A model generated the notes under the pieces. It ran no database searches. It worked only from the letters and a program-made list of their open reading frames with translations, and had not been told where the DNA came from. The position numbers were made by a program, and so were the translations under genes. Positions 55,386-64,000 of a stretch of DNA of 64,000 nt are shown in pieces. Position 1 is the stretch's first letter, and the number at the start of each line of letters is the position of its first letter. Origin of the DNA: Vreelandella halophila (GTDB taxonomy: Bacteria > Pseudomonadota > Gammaproteobacteria > Pseudomonadales > Oleiphilaceae). The stretch is from assembly GCF_019903425.1 (NCBI RefSeq), contig NZ_JACHUZ010000013.1:2576409-2640408 (forward strand). Reading direction: 5' to 3'.

Positions 55386-56114
55386 TCACCCATTGGAAAC
55401 GCTGATGCGCAGCGCTCCGGCGATGGCCAGCGGTGCCAGCACCACCGCCAGCGACAGCATGGCCCCGAGCAGTGCCAGATGCCCGATGATGGAGGCGCCT
55501 TCCACGGCGGCTGTCACCGCGCCGGTGCCGAAGATCAGCACCGGCACATAGAACGGGGTCATGATCAGCACAAGCAGCACGCCACTGCCGCGCAGGCTCA
55601 CCGTCAGCGCGGCGCCGATCGCCCCGACCAGTACCAGAACGGGCGTGCCCGCGAGCAGCGTCAGAACCAGAACCAGCCCGATCGCGGGCGTGAGGTGCAG
55701 CATGACACCCAGCACGGGCACCAGCAGCACTAGGGGCAGCACCGTCGTGACCCAGACGGCGGCGACCCGCGCCAGCGCCAGCAGCGCCAGCGGCTGGGGT
55801 GACAGTACCCATTGTTCCAGATGCCCATCCGCATAGTCATTGCGGAACAACAAGTTCAGCGACAGGAGTATGGACAGCAGCGCTGCCACCCAGATGATGC
55901 CCGGCCCGGCCTGGCGCAGGAATTCCGGCTCCGGGCTCACGCCCAGCGGAAACAGGGAGACGATGAGCACGAAGAACACCAGGGGATTGATCAGGTCCTG
56001 GCGGTTACGGAACGCAATAAGCCATTCCCGGCGCACGGTCTCGAAAGCCGCCCTCAGCCAGCCACCCTCCTGTTCCCGGAGGCTTACCGGAACCCTGGCT
56101 TCAGACCGCATCAT
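55386..56114 (-). CDS. ccmB: Haem ABC exporter permease CcmB
   Basis: A 242 aa permease with six TM helices (FVLIVSLFPLGVS, ILLSLNLLFRNDY, VLPLVLLVPVLGVML, VLTLLAGTPVLVLVGAIGAAL). FRNRQDLINPLVFF is typical of the CcmB N-terminus. It overlaps ccmA by 14 bases. The second Met is an equally good start. Confidence 0.94.
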   Translation of the reverse strand: MMRSEARVPVSLREQEGGWLRAAFETVRREWLIAFRNRQDLINPLVFFVLIVSLFPLGVSPEPEFLRQAGPGIIWVAALLSILLSLNLLFRNDYADGHLEQWVLSPQPLALLALARVAAVWVTTVLPLVLLVPVLGVMLHLTPAIGLVLVLTLLAGTPVLVLVGAIGAALTVSLRGSGVLLVLIMTPFYVPVLIFGTGAVTAAVEGASIIGHLALLGAMLSLAVVLAPLAIAGALRISVSNG

Positions 56115-56736
56115 GCCCCTCCCCCAGAGTCAGTGCCTGTACGCCCTCCAGCTCCAGACGGTGATGGGTCGTCAGGATGACCGCGCCACCGGCATGCACC
56201 CGGTTGGCCAGCAGGGCCTCAAGCTGGCTCACTGCCTCCCGGTCCACCGCCGTGAAGGCCTCGTCCAGGATCCAGAGAGGGGCGCTGGAAAGATACAGGC
56301 GGGCCAGTGCCACCCGCCGCTGCTGACCCGCGGAAAGCTGCGCCGCCAGGAGATCCTCATACCCGGCAAGCCCCGCGTCCGACAGTGCCGCCATCACCTG
56401 TTCGGGCACCGCGGGCGTGCGCATGGCCTGCCACCCGGCCAGATTCTCATAAGCAGTCAGGGAGGGTGAAACACCGGCATTGTGCCCCAGAAACAGCAGG
56501 TTCGCCTGGTACTGGGTCCTGACCCGGTGCACCGGCTCCCCCTGCCAGAGCAGTTCCCCCTCGAAAGCTGGATTCAGACCTGCCAGTATCCGCAGCAGAG
56601 TCGTCTTGCCAGCGCCATTGGGGCCCGCAATCCGCCACAGTTCGCCCCCGCTGACCCTCAGATCAAGGCCGCTGAACAGGGGACGGTCATCGCGCTCACA
56701 GTGGATCTTCCGGGCTTCGAGCAGGGTGCTGGTCAT
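56101..56736 (-). CDS. ccmA: Haem ABC exporter ATPase CcmA
   Basis: A 211 aa ABC ATPase energising haem release from CcmE. Walker A GPNGAGKTTLLRIL, signature LSAGQQRRVALARL and Walker B LWILDEAFTAVD are all present. First gene of the leftward ccmABCDEFGHI operon and divergent from the fliK-like gene. Confidence 0.96.
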   Translation of the reverse strand: MTSTLLEARKIHCERDDRPLFSGLDLRVSGGELWRIAGPNGAGKTTLLRILAGLNPAFEGELLWQGEPVHRVRTQYQANLLFLGHNAGVSPSLTAYENLAGWQAMRTPAVPEQVMAALSDAGLAGYEDLLAAQLSAGQQRRVALARLYLSSAPLWILDEAFTAVDREAVSQLEALLANRVHAGGAVILTTHHRLELEGVQALTLGEGHDAV

Positions 56737-56845
56737 GGTCCATCCGGCCGGTGGGTTCTGCGGGTTGGGTCTGCCCCCGGCGGGCGCCTATTATATAGAA
56801 AACGGTCGGCTTTTGCCGCCATCAACGGCCACGGGGAATACCGTC

Positions 56846-58294
56846 GTGAAAGTGCCTGTTCTTTCGCTGCTGACACGAACCGCCAGCAGCCAGCCCACCG
56901 GGGCCGACCCAGCCCGTCTGGCGACGCAGCTTGAGCGCGCCGGCCTGCGTGAGGGCGAGCCGCGCCTGGCCCGGCTGCTCAGTGCCGATGGTGGCAGCCG
57001 CCCCGCCGGTGACGGCAGCCGGGCGGCCCCCAACACCCGGCTGCTGCTGGAGGTGGGCGGCCAGCGGCTGCCCGTGCGCAGCGACCAGGCGCTGGATACG
57101 GGCACCATGGTCAAGGTCATGCGTGCAGGGAATGAACTGCGCCTTATCGAGAGTCTCCAGCAGCCCTCACGCAGCACCCTGAGCCAGTCACTCGCCAACC
57201 GGATTCCTTTCCAGCACGACCTTGGGCAGGGCCTCAGCCGGCTCGCCGCCCAGACCAATGACCCTGCCCTGCCCCAGCAGATCCGTCAGGGCCTGGCCCA
57301 GCTGACCCGGCTCATGCCCCCGGCGCCCCCCTCGGCACAGGGAACCGGCGCGCAGGCCACTCCGTCTCCAGCAATGCCCGGGGTGGGGATGGCAACCGGG
57401 TCCGCGACGGCCGCCACCAGCAGTGGTACGGGCCAGAACGCGCTCCCGGCCCTGGACAGCATGAGCGGAGCGCAGGTCCGTGAATGGATCAGCCAGAGCG
57501 GGCTCTTCCGGGAAGCCAGCATGCTCCGCCAACCCCCGGCAGGCGGCGCGGAAAACACGGCCCAGCCCCGCGCCGACCTCAAAAGTCAGCTTATCCAGCT
57601 GGCCGCGCAGCTGCTGCCCCGGGTAACCGGCACCTCGTCAGACCAGAGCGGTGACAGCCTTCACCGCCTGATCGGCCAGCTGGGCCCCATGGCAACCTCC
57701 TCAATGGATGATACCGGCGCCCTGCGCTTTCCAACCTCGCCGGCCAGCACTTCCTCCACCAGCACGGGCACCGGCGCCAGCAACAGTTCCATGGGGGCCG
57801 GGGAGATGCTTCGGCTCCTGGCGGGGATGATCAACCGGCTGACGGTCAACCAGCTCCATTCACAGGCCGCCAGCGCCGGCACCGACGCGAATGCACCCAA
57901 CCAGACCTGGATCCTGGAATTGCCCTGGGTTTCAGGCAATCAGGAAGTGCGGATCCTGCAGGGGCGGCTTGAGGAGTACGGCCCACGGGACACGGACCCG
58001 GACGATGACGGTGGTAACCGCTCCCTGGAGCGGGAATGGCGACTGACCCTGGCCCTGTCCTTTGACACGACGGGTCCGCTGTACTTTGAGGTCAACCTTC
58101 GCGGGCGCCAGCTCAGGACCCAGGTCTGGGCCGAGAAACCGGCCACTGTGGAGCTGATCGAGAGCACCCGGGAGCGACTGGAAACAGCACTTTCGAAGCT
58201 GGATCTGGATGTGTCACCGGTGGAGTGCATGGAGGGACAGCCTCCGGCCCGGATCACCCGGCTCACCCAGCAACTGGTGGATGAACATGCCTGA
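56846..58294 (+). CDS. FliK-like hook-length control domain protein
   Basis: A 482 aa protein with a long Ser/Thr/Ala/Gly/Gln-rich disordered region (~50-340) and a FliK C-terminal domain (WILELPWVSGNQEVRILQGRLEEYG; REWRLTLALSFDTTGPLYFEVNLRGRQLRTQVWAEKP). In Pseudomonas relatives a second FliK-like gene sits here, next to ccmA and the cheW/parA cluster; the main fliK is elsewhere. I take the GTG at 56846 (KVPVLSLL) after GGGGAA; the frame is open upstream into ccmA antisense. The role in flagellar export is inferred from the domain. Confidence 0.78.
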   Translation: MKVPVLSLLTRTASSQPTGADPARLATQLERAGLREGEPRLARLLSADGGSRPAGDGSRAAPNTRLLLEVGGQRLPVRSDQALDTGTMVKVMRAGNELRLIESLQQPSRSTLSQSLANRIPFQHDLGQGLSRLAAQTNDPALPQQIRQGLAQLTRLMPPAPPSAQGTGAQATPSPAMPGVGMATGSATAATSSGTGQNALPALDSMSGAQVREWISQSGLFREASMLRQPPAGGAENTAQPRADLKSQLIQLAAQLLPRVTGTSSDQSGDSLHRLIGQLGPMATSSMDDTGALRFPTSPASTSSTSTGTGASNSSMGAGEMLRLLAGMINRLTVNQLHSQAASAGTDANAPNQTWILELPWVSGNQEVRILQGRLEEYGPRDTDPDDDGGNRSLEREWRLTLALSFDTTGPLYFEVNLRGRQLRTQVWAEKPATVELIESTRERLETALSKLDLDVSPVECMEGQPPARITRLTQQLVDEHA

Positions 58295-58583
58295 GAATAA
58301 TGACCATGAGGCGGCCATTGCCCTGACCTATGACGGCACGAACGCGCCCACTGTCTCGGCCACAGGGCAGGACGATCTGGCCCGGGAGATGATCCGTATC
58401 GCGCAGGAGAATGGTGTGCCGCTCTACGAGGATCCGGATCTGGCAGCGTTACTCAGCCGGCTCGATCTCGGCGAGGCGATTCCCGAAACACTCTATCGGG
58501 TCATTGCTGAGATCCTGGCCTACAGCTTCTATCTACAAGGATTCACCCCGGAGGATTTCCGGGATGGGAGAGAGAAAAGCTAG
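58287..58583 (+). CDS. FlhB C-terminal-domain-like protein
   Basis: A 98 aa soluble protein resembling the cytoplasmic domain of FlhB/YscU: AIALTYDGTNAPTVSATGQDDLAREMIRIAQENGVPLYEDPDLAALLSRL. It lacks the membrane part and the NPTH autocleavage motif, as is usual for these stand-alone homologues. It overlaps the end of the FliK-like gene by eight bases. The ATG at 58287 is chosen by alignment to the family. Confidence 0.85.
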   Translation: MPENNDHEAAIALTYDGTNAPTVSATGQDDLAREMIRIAQENGVPLYEDPDLAALLSRLDLGEAIPETLYRVIAEILAYSFYLQGFTPEDFRDGREKS

Positions 58584-59002
58584 ACGACTTCGTCCGTTCC
58601 GGCATGCTCATGACCCCGTGTCTGGCCCTTGCGCAACGCGGATACCAGCTCCGCTTCCGGCCGGGAAATGCCGCAGGAGTTCATCAGGTCCTCGGTACCG
58701 GCACCCAGCTCCACCAGCTTGGAAGCTTCATCATAGGGCACCCGGAGAGGGTCGTTAAGGCGCATCTCCTCCAGGGCGCCACTGAGGCGGTGAAGGGACT
58801 GCTCGCAGGCCACAAGGCGACGCCCCACCCCCATGCTGCCGCTGCTGACCGCGTGCAGCTCCCGGCCCAGGTCGTCGCAACGCTGGCGCCAATGCGCCTC
58901 CATGCGATTCATCCGGATCCGGTTGGCGACGCCCTGCGCCGCAACCAGTGCAATGGCCAGAGCCGTAATGGCCCAGGGAAGAAGTGTGTCGATCATGTCC
59001 AT
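58580..59002 (-). CDS. DUF2802 protein, conserved in the motility operon
   Basis: A 140 aa protein with an N-terminal TM (LLPWAITALAIALVAAQGV), a coiled coil (RMEAHWRQRCDDLGRELHAV; ACEQSLHRLSGALEEM) and the DUF2802 C-terminus (PYDEASKLVELGAGTEDLMNSCGISRPEAELVSAL), which looks like a small helix-turn-helix. It is consistently found downstream of cheW in polar flagellates. Its end overlaps the convergent FlhB-like gene by four bases. Confidence 0.85.
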   Translation of the reverse strand: MDMIDTLLPWAITALAIALVAAQGVANRIRMNRMEAHWRQRCDDLGRELHAVSSGSMGVGRRLVACEQSLHRLSGALEEMRLNDPLRVPYDEASKLVELGAGTEDLMNSCGISRPEAELVSALRKGQTRGHEHAGTDEVV

Positions 59003-59025
59003 GCCAGACTCCTGTCGCTGACCGT

Positions 59026-59520
59026 CTAGAGCGCCTCGATCTCGGCCCACTCCTCGTCGGTCAGCATTTTCTCGAATGCCACCAGAATCACCAGTTCACC
59101 CTCACGGTTGCAGACACCGTGAATGAAGCGGGCACTTTCCTCGTTACCTACATTGGGCGCGCTCTCGATTTCGCTCTGGCGGATGTAGATGACCTCGGCC
59201 ACTGCATCCACCATGATGCCAATCACCTGCTCCTCGGCCTCAAGCACCACAATGCGCGTGGAGTCCGTGACTTCGCCATCCGGCAGACCGAAACGGCGCC
59301 GTGTGTCGATCACCGTCACGACATTGCCCCGCAGGTTGATAATGCCGAGAACGTAATCCGGCGCTCCTGGCACCGGGGCGATTTCCGTATACCGCAGCAC
59401 TTCCTGGATCTGCATCACGTTCAGGCCATAGGTCTCATCCGCCAGCCGGAAGGTCACATACTGCAGCACCGGGTCATCACTGCTCTGCTGGGCCGCGTTC
59501 TGAATGCTCTGGGTCGCCAT
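59026..59520 (-). CDS. cheW: Chemotaxis coupling protein CheW
   Basis: A 164 aa CheW that bridges chemoreceptors and CheA. The core is YVTFRLADETYGLNVMQIQEVLRYTEIAPVPGAPDYVLGIINLRGNVVTVIDTRRRFGL. The ATG at 59520 gives a short disordered start. It follows the larger CheW-domain gene by 92 bases, the DUF2802 gene follows by 23. Confidence 0.96.
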   Translation of the reverse strand: MATQSIQNAAQQSSDDPVLQYVTFRLADETYGLNVMQIQEVLRYTEIAPVPGAPDYVLGIINLRGNVVTVIDTRRRFGLPDGEVTDSTRIVVLEAEEQVIGIMVDAVAEVIYIRQSEIESAPNVGNEESARFIHGVCNREGELVILVAFEKMLTDEEWAEIEAL

Positions 59521-59612
59521 ATCCGCCTCTCTGTCCGGGCAACTGTCAATATTTCATCATTGCGCACCCTGCACTATAGAACAGAGCACAAACTGTGCCA
59601 CTCCCTGGCGTA

Positions 59613-60560
<948 letters not shown>

Positions 60561-60581
60561 TGTCCGGCCTCCTCCGCGGAT

Positions 60582-61391
60582 CTACCGCGCCTCCGCAGTC
60601 TGGCGACTGCGCCCGTCATCACCCAGCTTCTCCTGCAGATCGGAAAGCAGGCGGCGATACGCGCGTATCCCCTGGGAATCCCGGGAGACAGCCGTCGGAA
60701 CCACGCCTTTCTGGCTGGCATCCCGCAGGCGTGTATCCACCGGAATGGCGAACCGCCAAAGCTCATCGCCGTAATCCCGTCGCAACTGGTTCAGGCTCTG
60801 AACCGAGGCTTGGGTCCGCCGGTCGTACATGGTTGGAATAATCGTATAGCCCAGTTCGTTCTTCTGACTTTTCATGACCATCTGCAGCGTATTCAGCATC
60901 CGGTCCAGCCCCTTGAGCGCCAGAAACTCGGTCTGCACCGGCATAAGAAGGTGCTGGGCGGCTGCCAGCGCGTTGATCATCAGTACCCCGAGTGAGGGGG
61001 AGTTGTCGAGCAGAACATAGTCATAATCGTCCCAGAGCGTGGACAGTGAGCGTGAAATCACCAGCCCCATGCCAGCGACACCGACACTGCGGCGCTCAAG
61101 CGTGGCCAGGGCGCTGGAGGCCGGCAGCAGGTGCAGACCGGAATGGGCGGTCTCGGTGATCAGTTGCGCCGGCAACCCGGGCGCCACCTTGCCCTCATGC
61201 TGGAACAGATCATACACCGAATGCTCAATGGCATCCGGGTCATGACCGAAATAGGAGGTCACAGAGCCATGGGGATCCAGATCCACCATCAGCACCCGGT
61301 GCCCGGCATCCGCAAGCAATCCACTCAGCGCAACCACGGTGGTGGTCTTGCCCACGCCACCCTTCTGATTCGCCACTGTCCAGATTCGCAC
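60582..61391 (-). CDS. parC: ParA-family ATPase (ParC-type chemotaxis positioning)
   Basis: A 269 aa Walker-type ATPase: deviant Walker A VANQKGGVGKTTTVVAL, VLMVDLDPHGSVTSYFG and YDYVLLDNSPSLGVLM. Lacking a partner parB and placed in a cheB-motCD-cheW operon, it is the ParC-like protein that segregates chemotaxis arrays to the cell poles rather than chromosomes. The 153 bases between it and motD show no recognisable gene or terminator. Confidence 0.92.
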   Translation of the reverse strand: MRIWTVANQKGGVGKTTTVVALSGLLADAGHRVLMVDLDPHGSVTSYFGHDPDAIEHSVYDLFQHEGKVAPGLPAQLITETAHSGLHLLPASSALATLERRSVGVAGMGLVISRSLSTLWDDYDYVLLDNSPSLGVLMINALAAAQHLLMPVQTEFLALKGLDRMLNTLQMVMKSQKNELGYTIIPTMYDRRTQASVQSLNQLRRDYGDELWRFAIPVDTRLRDASQKGVVPTAVSRDSQGIRAYRRLLSDLQEKLGDDGRSRQTAEAR

Positions 61392-61544
61392 CCTTTACTC
61401 CCCTGACGTTCACGGTCCCCGCCGCGGCCAACCCTTGCCGCCGGAAACCAGGCCCGGCGGCCCTGTGCCGACGCTACCCCTTTATGAAGGGGACTCGCCG
61501 TCCATTTGACTGCTGACGACGAAAAAGCAGATTCCATGCCAGAT

Positions 61545-62273
61545 TCAGCGCTGCCCCGGTGCGGCCGGGATGCTCCCCTGCGCACCAATGACTAGGGTTA
61601 CACGGCGGTTACGCGCCCGCCCGCGTTCTGTATCATTGCGCGCCACCGGGTGATTGTCACCATAGCCGAGCGCGGCCAGCCGTTCGCCGTCGATCCCGCT
61701 GTCTTCAAGCAGGCGCACCACGGCCCCCGCACGCGCTGCGGAGAGTTCCCAGTTGGAGGGGAACCGGCCCGTTCTGATCGGCAGATTGTCAGTATGACCC
61801 TCGACGACGATGGCATTATCCTGCGATGCCAGCACCCCGGCGATACGCACAATTGCGGTCTGCGCTTCGGGGCCCGGCAACACCCCGCCACTACGGAAAA
61901 CCAGGTCCCCGGGCAACGTCACTTCCATCCACTGGGCGCCTTCGCGGAACCGGATCTGGTCAGCCCCCACCAGCCCGTCCAGCGCGCTACCCAGCTCTTC
62001 ACGCAACCCCGGATCGGAGAACCCCTGGGCCACGCTGCCTGATTCAGCCGGAGCGGTAATGGGTTCTCCGACCGGGATGGGTGTTATGGTGCGTGGCGTT
62101 CCCGTGAAAACACCCTGGACGGCGTCGGAAAGCTTCCGTACCTCATCCTGCTCCGCGGTGGAAATGGCATAGAGAAAGACAAAGAAACCGAAAAGCACCG
62201 TGACGAAATCGGCATAGGACACCAGCCAGCGGTCGTTGCTTGGTCCTTCGCTGTCACTGCGGCGGCGCCTCAT
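61545..62273 (-). CDS. motD: Flagellar motor stator protein MotD (MotB family)
   Basis: A 242 aa stator B subunit: plug/TM region WLVSYADFVTVLFGFFVFLYAIS with the proton-carrying Asp, then OmpA-like peptidoglycan binding VEGHTDNLPIRTGRFPSNWELSAARAGAVVRLL and GYGDNHPVARNDTERGRARNRRV. The ATG at 62273 gives the usual basic N-terminus RRRRSDSEG. It pairs with motC, ten bases upstream. Confidence 0.94.
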   Translation of the reverse strand: MRRRRSDSEGPSNDRWLVSYADFVTVLFGFFVFLYAISTAEQDEVRKLSDAVQGVFTGTPRTITPIPVGEPITAPAESGSVAQGFSDPGLREELGSALDGLVGADQIRFREGAQWMEVTLPGDLVFRSGGVLPGPEAQTAIVRIAGVLASQDNAIVVEGHTDNLPIRTGRFPSNWELSAARAGAVVRLLEDSGIDGERLAALGYGDNHPVARNDTERGRARNRRVTLVIGAQGSIPAAPGQR

Positions 62274-62283
62274 GGTGAGCTCC

Positions 62284-63027
62284 TCAGCGGTGCATGAAAC
62301 CCTGCAGCCGCAGTTCGATGGTGTTCGGGTTCTCCCCCTCCAGCACACTGAGAAGGCCGTCGATCATCATCTCCTGATAGCGGCTGCGGTAATGGACCAG
62401 ACTCCGGAGCTTACTGGCCACCGGGAAGCACAGCAGGTTCGCCAGCGCGATGCCGTAGATGGTGGCCACGAAGGCGGTGGCAATGCCCGTTCCCACCTGG
62501 GCTGGGTCCTCGAGGTGTGTCATGACCTGGATCAGGCCCATAACCGCACCGATGATGCCGATGGTGGGCGCATAGCCTCCCATGGACTCGAACACTCGGG
62601 CGGCTTCCAGGTCACCCTGTTCCCGGGATTCCAGATCGGTTTCAAGCATGGACCGGATGGTTTCCGGTTCCAGACCGTCCACCAGCAGCTGAAGCCCCTT
62701 GCGGGCGAAGGGTTCGGTTTCCTGCTCGGCTACCGACTCAAGGCCCAGAATGCCATCCTTACGGGATTTCATGCTCCAGCCGACCACTTTCTCAACGCCG
62801 TCGCCCATACTGACGTCCGGGGGCGAGAACACCCAGCGCAGCAGAACTGTGGCCCGGCGCAGCACCCCGCTGGGCGTCTGAAGGGTGATCGCCGCAAGGG
62901 TGCCGCCTATGACGATCACCACAGCGGGCAGATTGATCAGCGAGCCCAGGGTGCCACCCTCGAGGACGGTTCCCCCAAGCAGTGCGGCAAACGCCAGTAT
63001 GACCCCAAGCAGGCTGAGCGGATCCAT
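62284..63027 (-). CDS. motC: Flagellar motor stator protein MotC (MotA family)
   Basis: A 247 aa four-TM stator A subunit (LSLLGVILAFAALLGGTVLEGG at the start; GGYAPTIGIIGAVMGLIQVM; TAFVATIYGIALANLLCFPVA). The conserved cytoplasmic loop carries charged residues that contact FliG. Its start codon shares one base with the cheB stop, so translation is coupled. Confidence 0.95.
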   Translation of the reverse strand: MDPLSLLGVILAFAALLGGTVLEGGTLGSLINLPAVVIVIGGTLAAITLQTPSGVLRRATVLLRWVFSPPDVSMGDGVEKVVGWSMKSRKDGILGLESVAEQETEPFARKGLQLLVDGLEPETIRSMLETDLESREQGDLEAARVFESMGGYAPTIGIIGAVMGLIQVMTHLEDPAQVGTGIATAFVATIYGIALANLLCFPVASKLRSLVHYRSRYQEMMIDGLLSVLEGENPNTIELRLQGFMHR

Positions 63028-64000
63028 CAGGTGACGCCCTCGGTCAGCCGGCCCGCGACCCGGTCCAGCGGCAGTACCTCATCGGTCAGCCCCGCCTTGG
63101 CCACGGCCATGGGCATACCATAGATCACCGAAGTTTTTTCATCCTGGGACCAGACCACGGACCCGGACTGTTTCATCAGACGGCAGCCTTCCTTGCCGTC
63201 CGCCCCCATACCCGTGAGGATCACGGCCAGGGTCTTGCCGGGATAACCGCGGGCGATCGAGCCGAAGGTGACGTCCACGCACGGCCGGTAGTTGAGGCGG
63301 CCATCGTCCGGTATAACCCGGATGCGGCCGACGCCACCCTTCTTTTCCACCAGCATCTGCTGTCCACCCGGAGCGAGCAGTGCTACCCCGGGTTCAAGCG
63401 TATCGCCATCCTGTGCCTGGCGCACCTTGATACGACAGAGCTTGTCCAGCCGGTCCGCGAAGGCCAGCGTGAAACTGGCCGGCATGTGCTGGACCAGGAT
63501 GATGGGAGCCGGAAAATTCGCGGGAAGCTCGGCCAGGACTTTCTGGAGGGCAATAGGGCCACCAGTGGAGGTGCCTATGGCCACCACGTCGTAATGACGG
63601 GCTGGCGTCCGGCGCTGGCCACCACCACTGCTTTCGGCGGGCTCGGCAGCGGTGGTGCCCGCCTGGCGGGACTCGGGCCGCTGCCGGCGTTCCGGCACTG
63701 CTGGCCGGCTGGGCGCCTGTTCGCGGGCCGCGGGCGAAGCGGCGGCACTGCTCGCGCCAGCTGGCGCTGAACCGGCGCCAGGCCGAGTGCCTCCGCCGCG
63801 GCCGGGATGGCTCCGCGCCACCTCAAGCAGGCGCTTGCGCAGAATCTCCTGAAGGCGGCTGGATGAGCGGGCAATCTCCTCGAAGTTCTTGGGCAGGAAA
63901 TCCACCGCCCCCGCCTCGAGGGCGTCCAGCGTCACGCGTGCCCCCTCGTAGGTGAGCGAGGAGAACATCAGAACCGGTGTGGGGCGGGTTTCCATGATCT
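63027..64000 (-). CDS. cheB: Chemotaxis protein-glutamate methylesterase CheB, 5' end beyond window edge
   Basis: CheB demethylates or deamidates chemoreceptors when its receiver is phosphorylated. Present here are the end of the receiver (ETRPTPVLMFSSLTYEGARVTLDALEAGAVDFLPKNFEEIARS), a Pro/Ala/Ser/Arg-rich linker, and the complete methylesterase domain with the Ser-His-Asp triad: AIGTSTGGPIALQ, ILVQHMPASFT, VILTGMGADGKEG. The frame is open at base 64000, so about 70 N-terminal residues lie outside; the ATG at 63995 is internal. cheA is expected next. Confidence 0.95.
   Translation of the reverse strand, partial: IMETRPTPVLMFSSLTYEGARVTLDALEAGAVDFLPKNFEEIARSSSRLQEILRKRLLEVARSHPGRGGGTRPGAGSAPAGASSAAASPAAREQAPSRPAVPERRQRPESRQAGTTAAEPAESSGGGQRRTPARHYDVVAIGTSTGGPIALQKVLAELPANFPAPIILVQHMPASFTLAFADRLDKLCRIKVRQAQDGDTLEPGVALLAPGGQQMLVEKKGGVGRIRVIPDDGRLNYRPCVDVTFGSIARGYPGKTLAVILTGMGADGKEGCRLMKQSGSVVWSQDEKTSVIYGMPMAVAKAGLTDEVLPLDRVAGRLTEGVT

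Noticed and set aside
56480..56845. N-terminal extension of the FliK-like protein to 604 aa
   Set aside because: The extra codons are antisense to ccmA and have no coding character; the GTG at 56846 has a ribosome site.
61392..61544. Flagellar sigma28 promoter or terminator between motD and parA
   Set aside because: Only a short GC stem (CGCCGG/CCGGCG) and no TAAA-N15-GCCGATAA-like element or T-run could be found.

Overview
The window is a dense, high-GC chromosomal segment from a gammaproteobacterium of the Pseudomonas/Marinobacter type. Na+-translocating NADH:quinone reductase (nqrA), a long (~490 aa) gap gene beside mfd, a PsrA-like regulator, finR-fpr, lexA-sulA, NAD-specific GDH of ~1620 aa and a ccm block followed by fliK-like, cheW, parA, motD, motC and cheB all fit that group. 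Nqr and the very acidic proteins suggest a marine or moderately halophilic species. I found no tRNA, rRNA, transposase, phage gene or CRISPR array, and no gene-free stretch longer than 300 bases. Many convergent gene pairs overlap at their 3' ends.

Layout. 1-12.4 kb: partial nqrA, gap, mfd-csiV, then a likely leftward operon psrA > L,D-transpeptidase > nagZ > mscS-type channel > mtnP whose promoter carries PsrA-type boxes, and an unknown membrane protein. 12.5-20.1 kb: CBS protein, riboflavin synthase, the glycine cleavage genes (gcvT leftward; gcvH-gcvP rightward) around an XRE-cupin regulator with two matching palindromic operators, a small unknown gene and msrA. 20.2-24 kb: isocitrate lyase, a TonB-like protein and 16S rRNA methyltransferase rsmC. 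24.2-31.7 kb: truC facing a probable tRNA-queuosine mannosyltransferase, then dadA, a membrane protein and finR (one leftward operon), divergent fpr, a small unknown gene and a chemoreceptor.

32-43 kb: a DUF2156 gene broken by a one-base frameshift; then an SOS block of imuA-imuB-dnaE2, two small genes and lexA-sulA, with LexA boxes in front of imuA and lexA; two leftward unknown genes; a CheC-like response regulator coupled to a diguanylate cyclase. 43.2-50 kb: the giant gdhB and an orphan batD. 49.9-56.7 kb: the full cytochrome c maturation operon ccmABCDEFGHI. 56.8-64 kb: FliK-like and FlhB-like genes, then (leftward) cheB, motC, motD, parA, two cheW genes and a DUF2802 gene, the downstream half of a polar chemotaxis/flagellar operon that runs off the right edge.

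How it fits together: the regulatory content is readable from DNA in four places (PsrA boxes, XRE-cupin operators, a FinR-like box, three LexA boxes). The most unusual items are the XRE-cupin/glycine-cleavage regulon, a bacterial relative of the animal Q-tRNA mannosyltransferase, a signal-peptide-less L,D-transpeptidase tied to PsrA, the clustering of the whole error-prone SOS response with its repressor, and a pure 16-copy hexanucleotide repeat inside a CheW-like gene.
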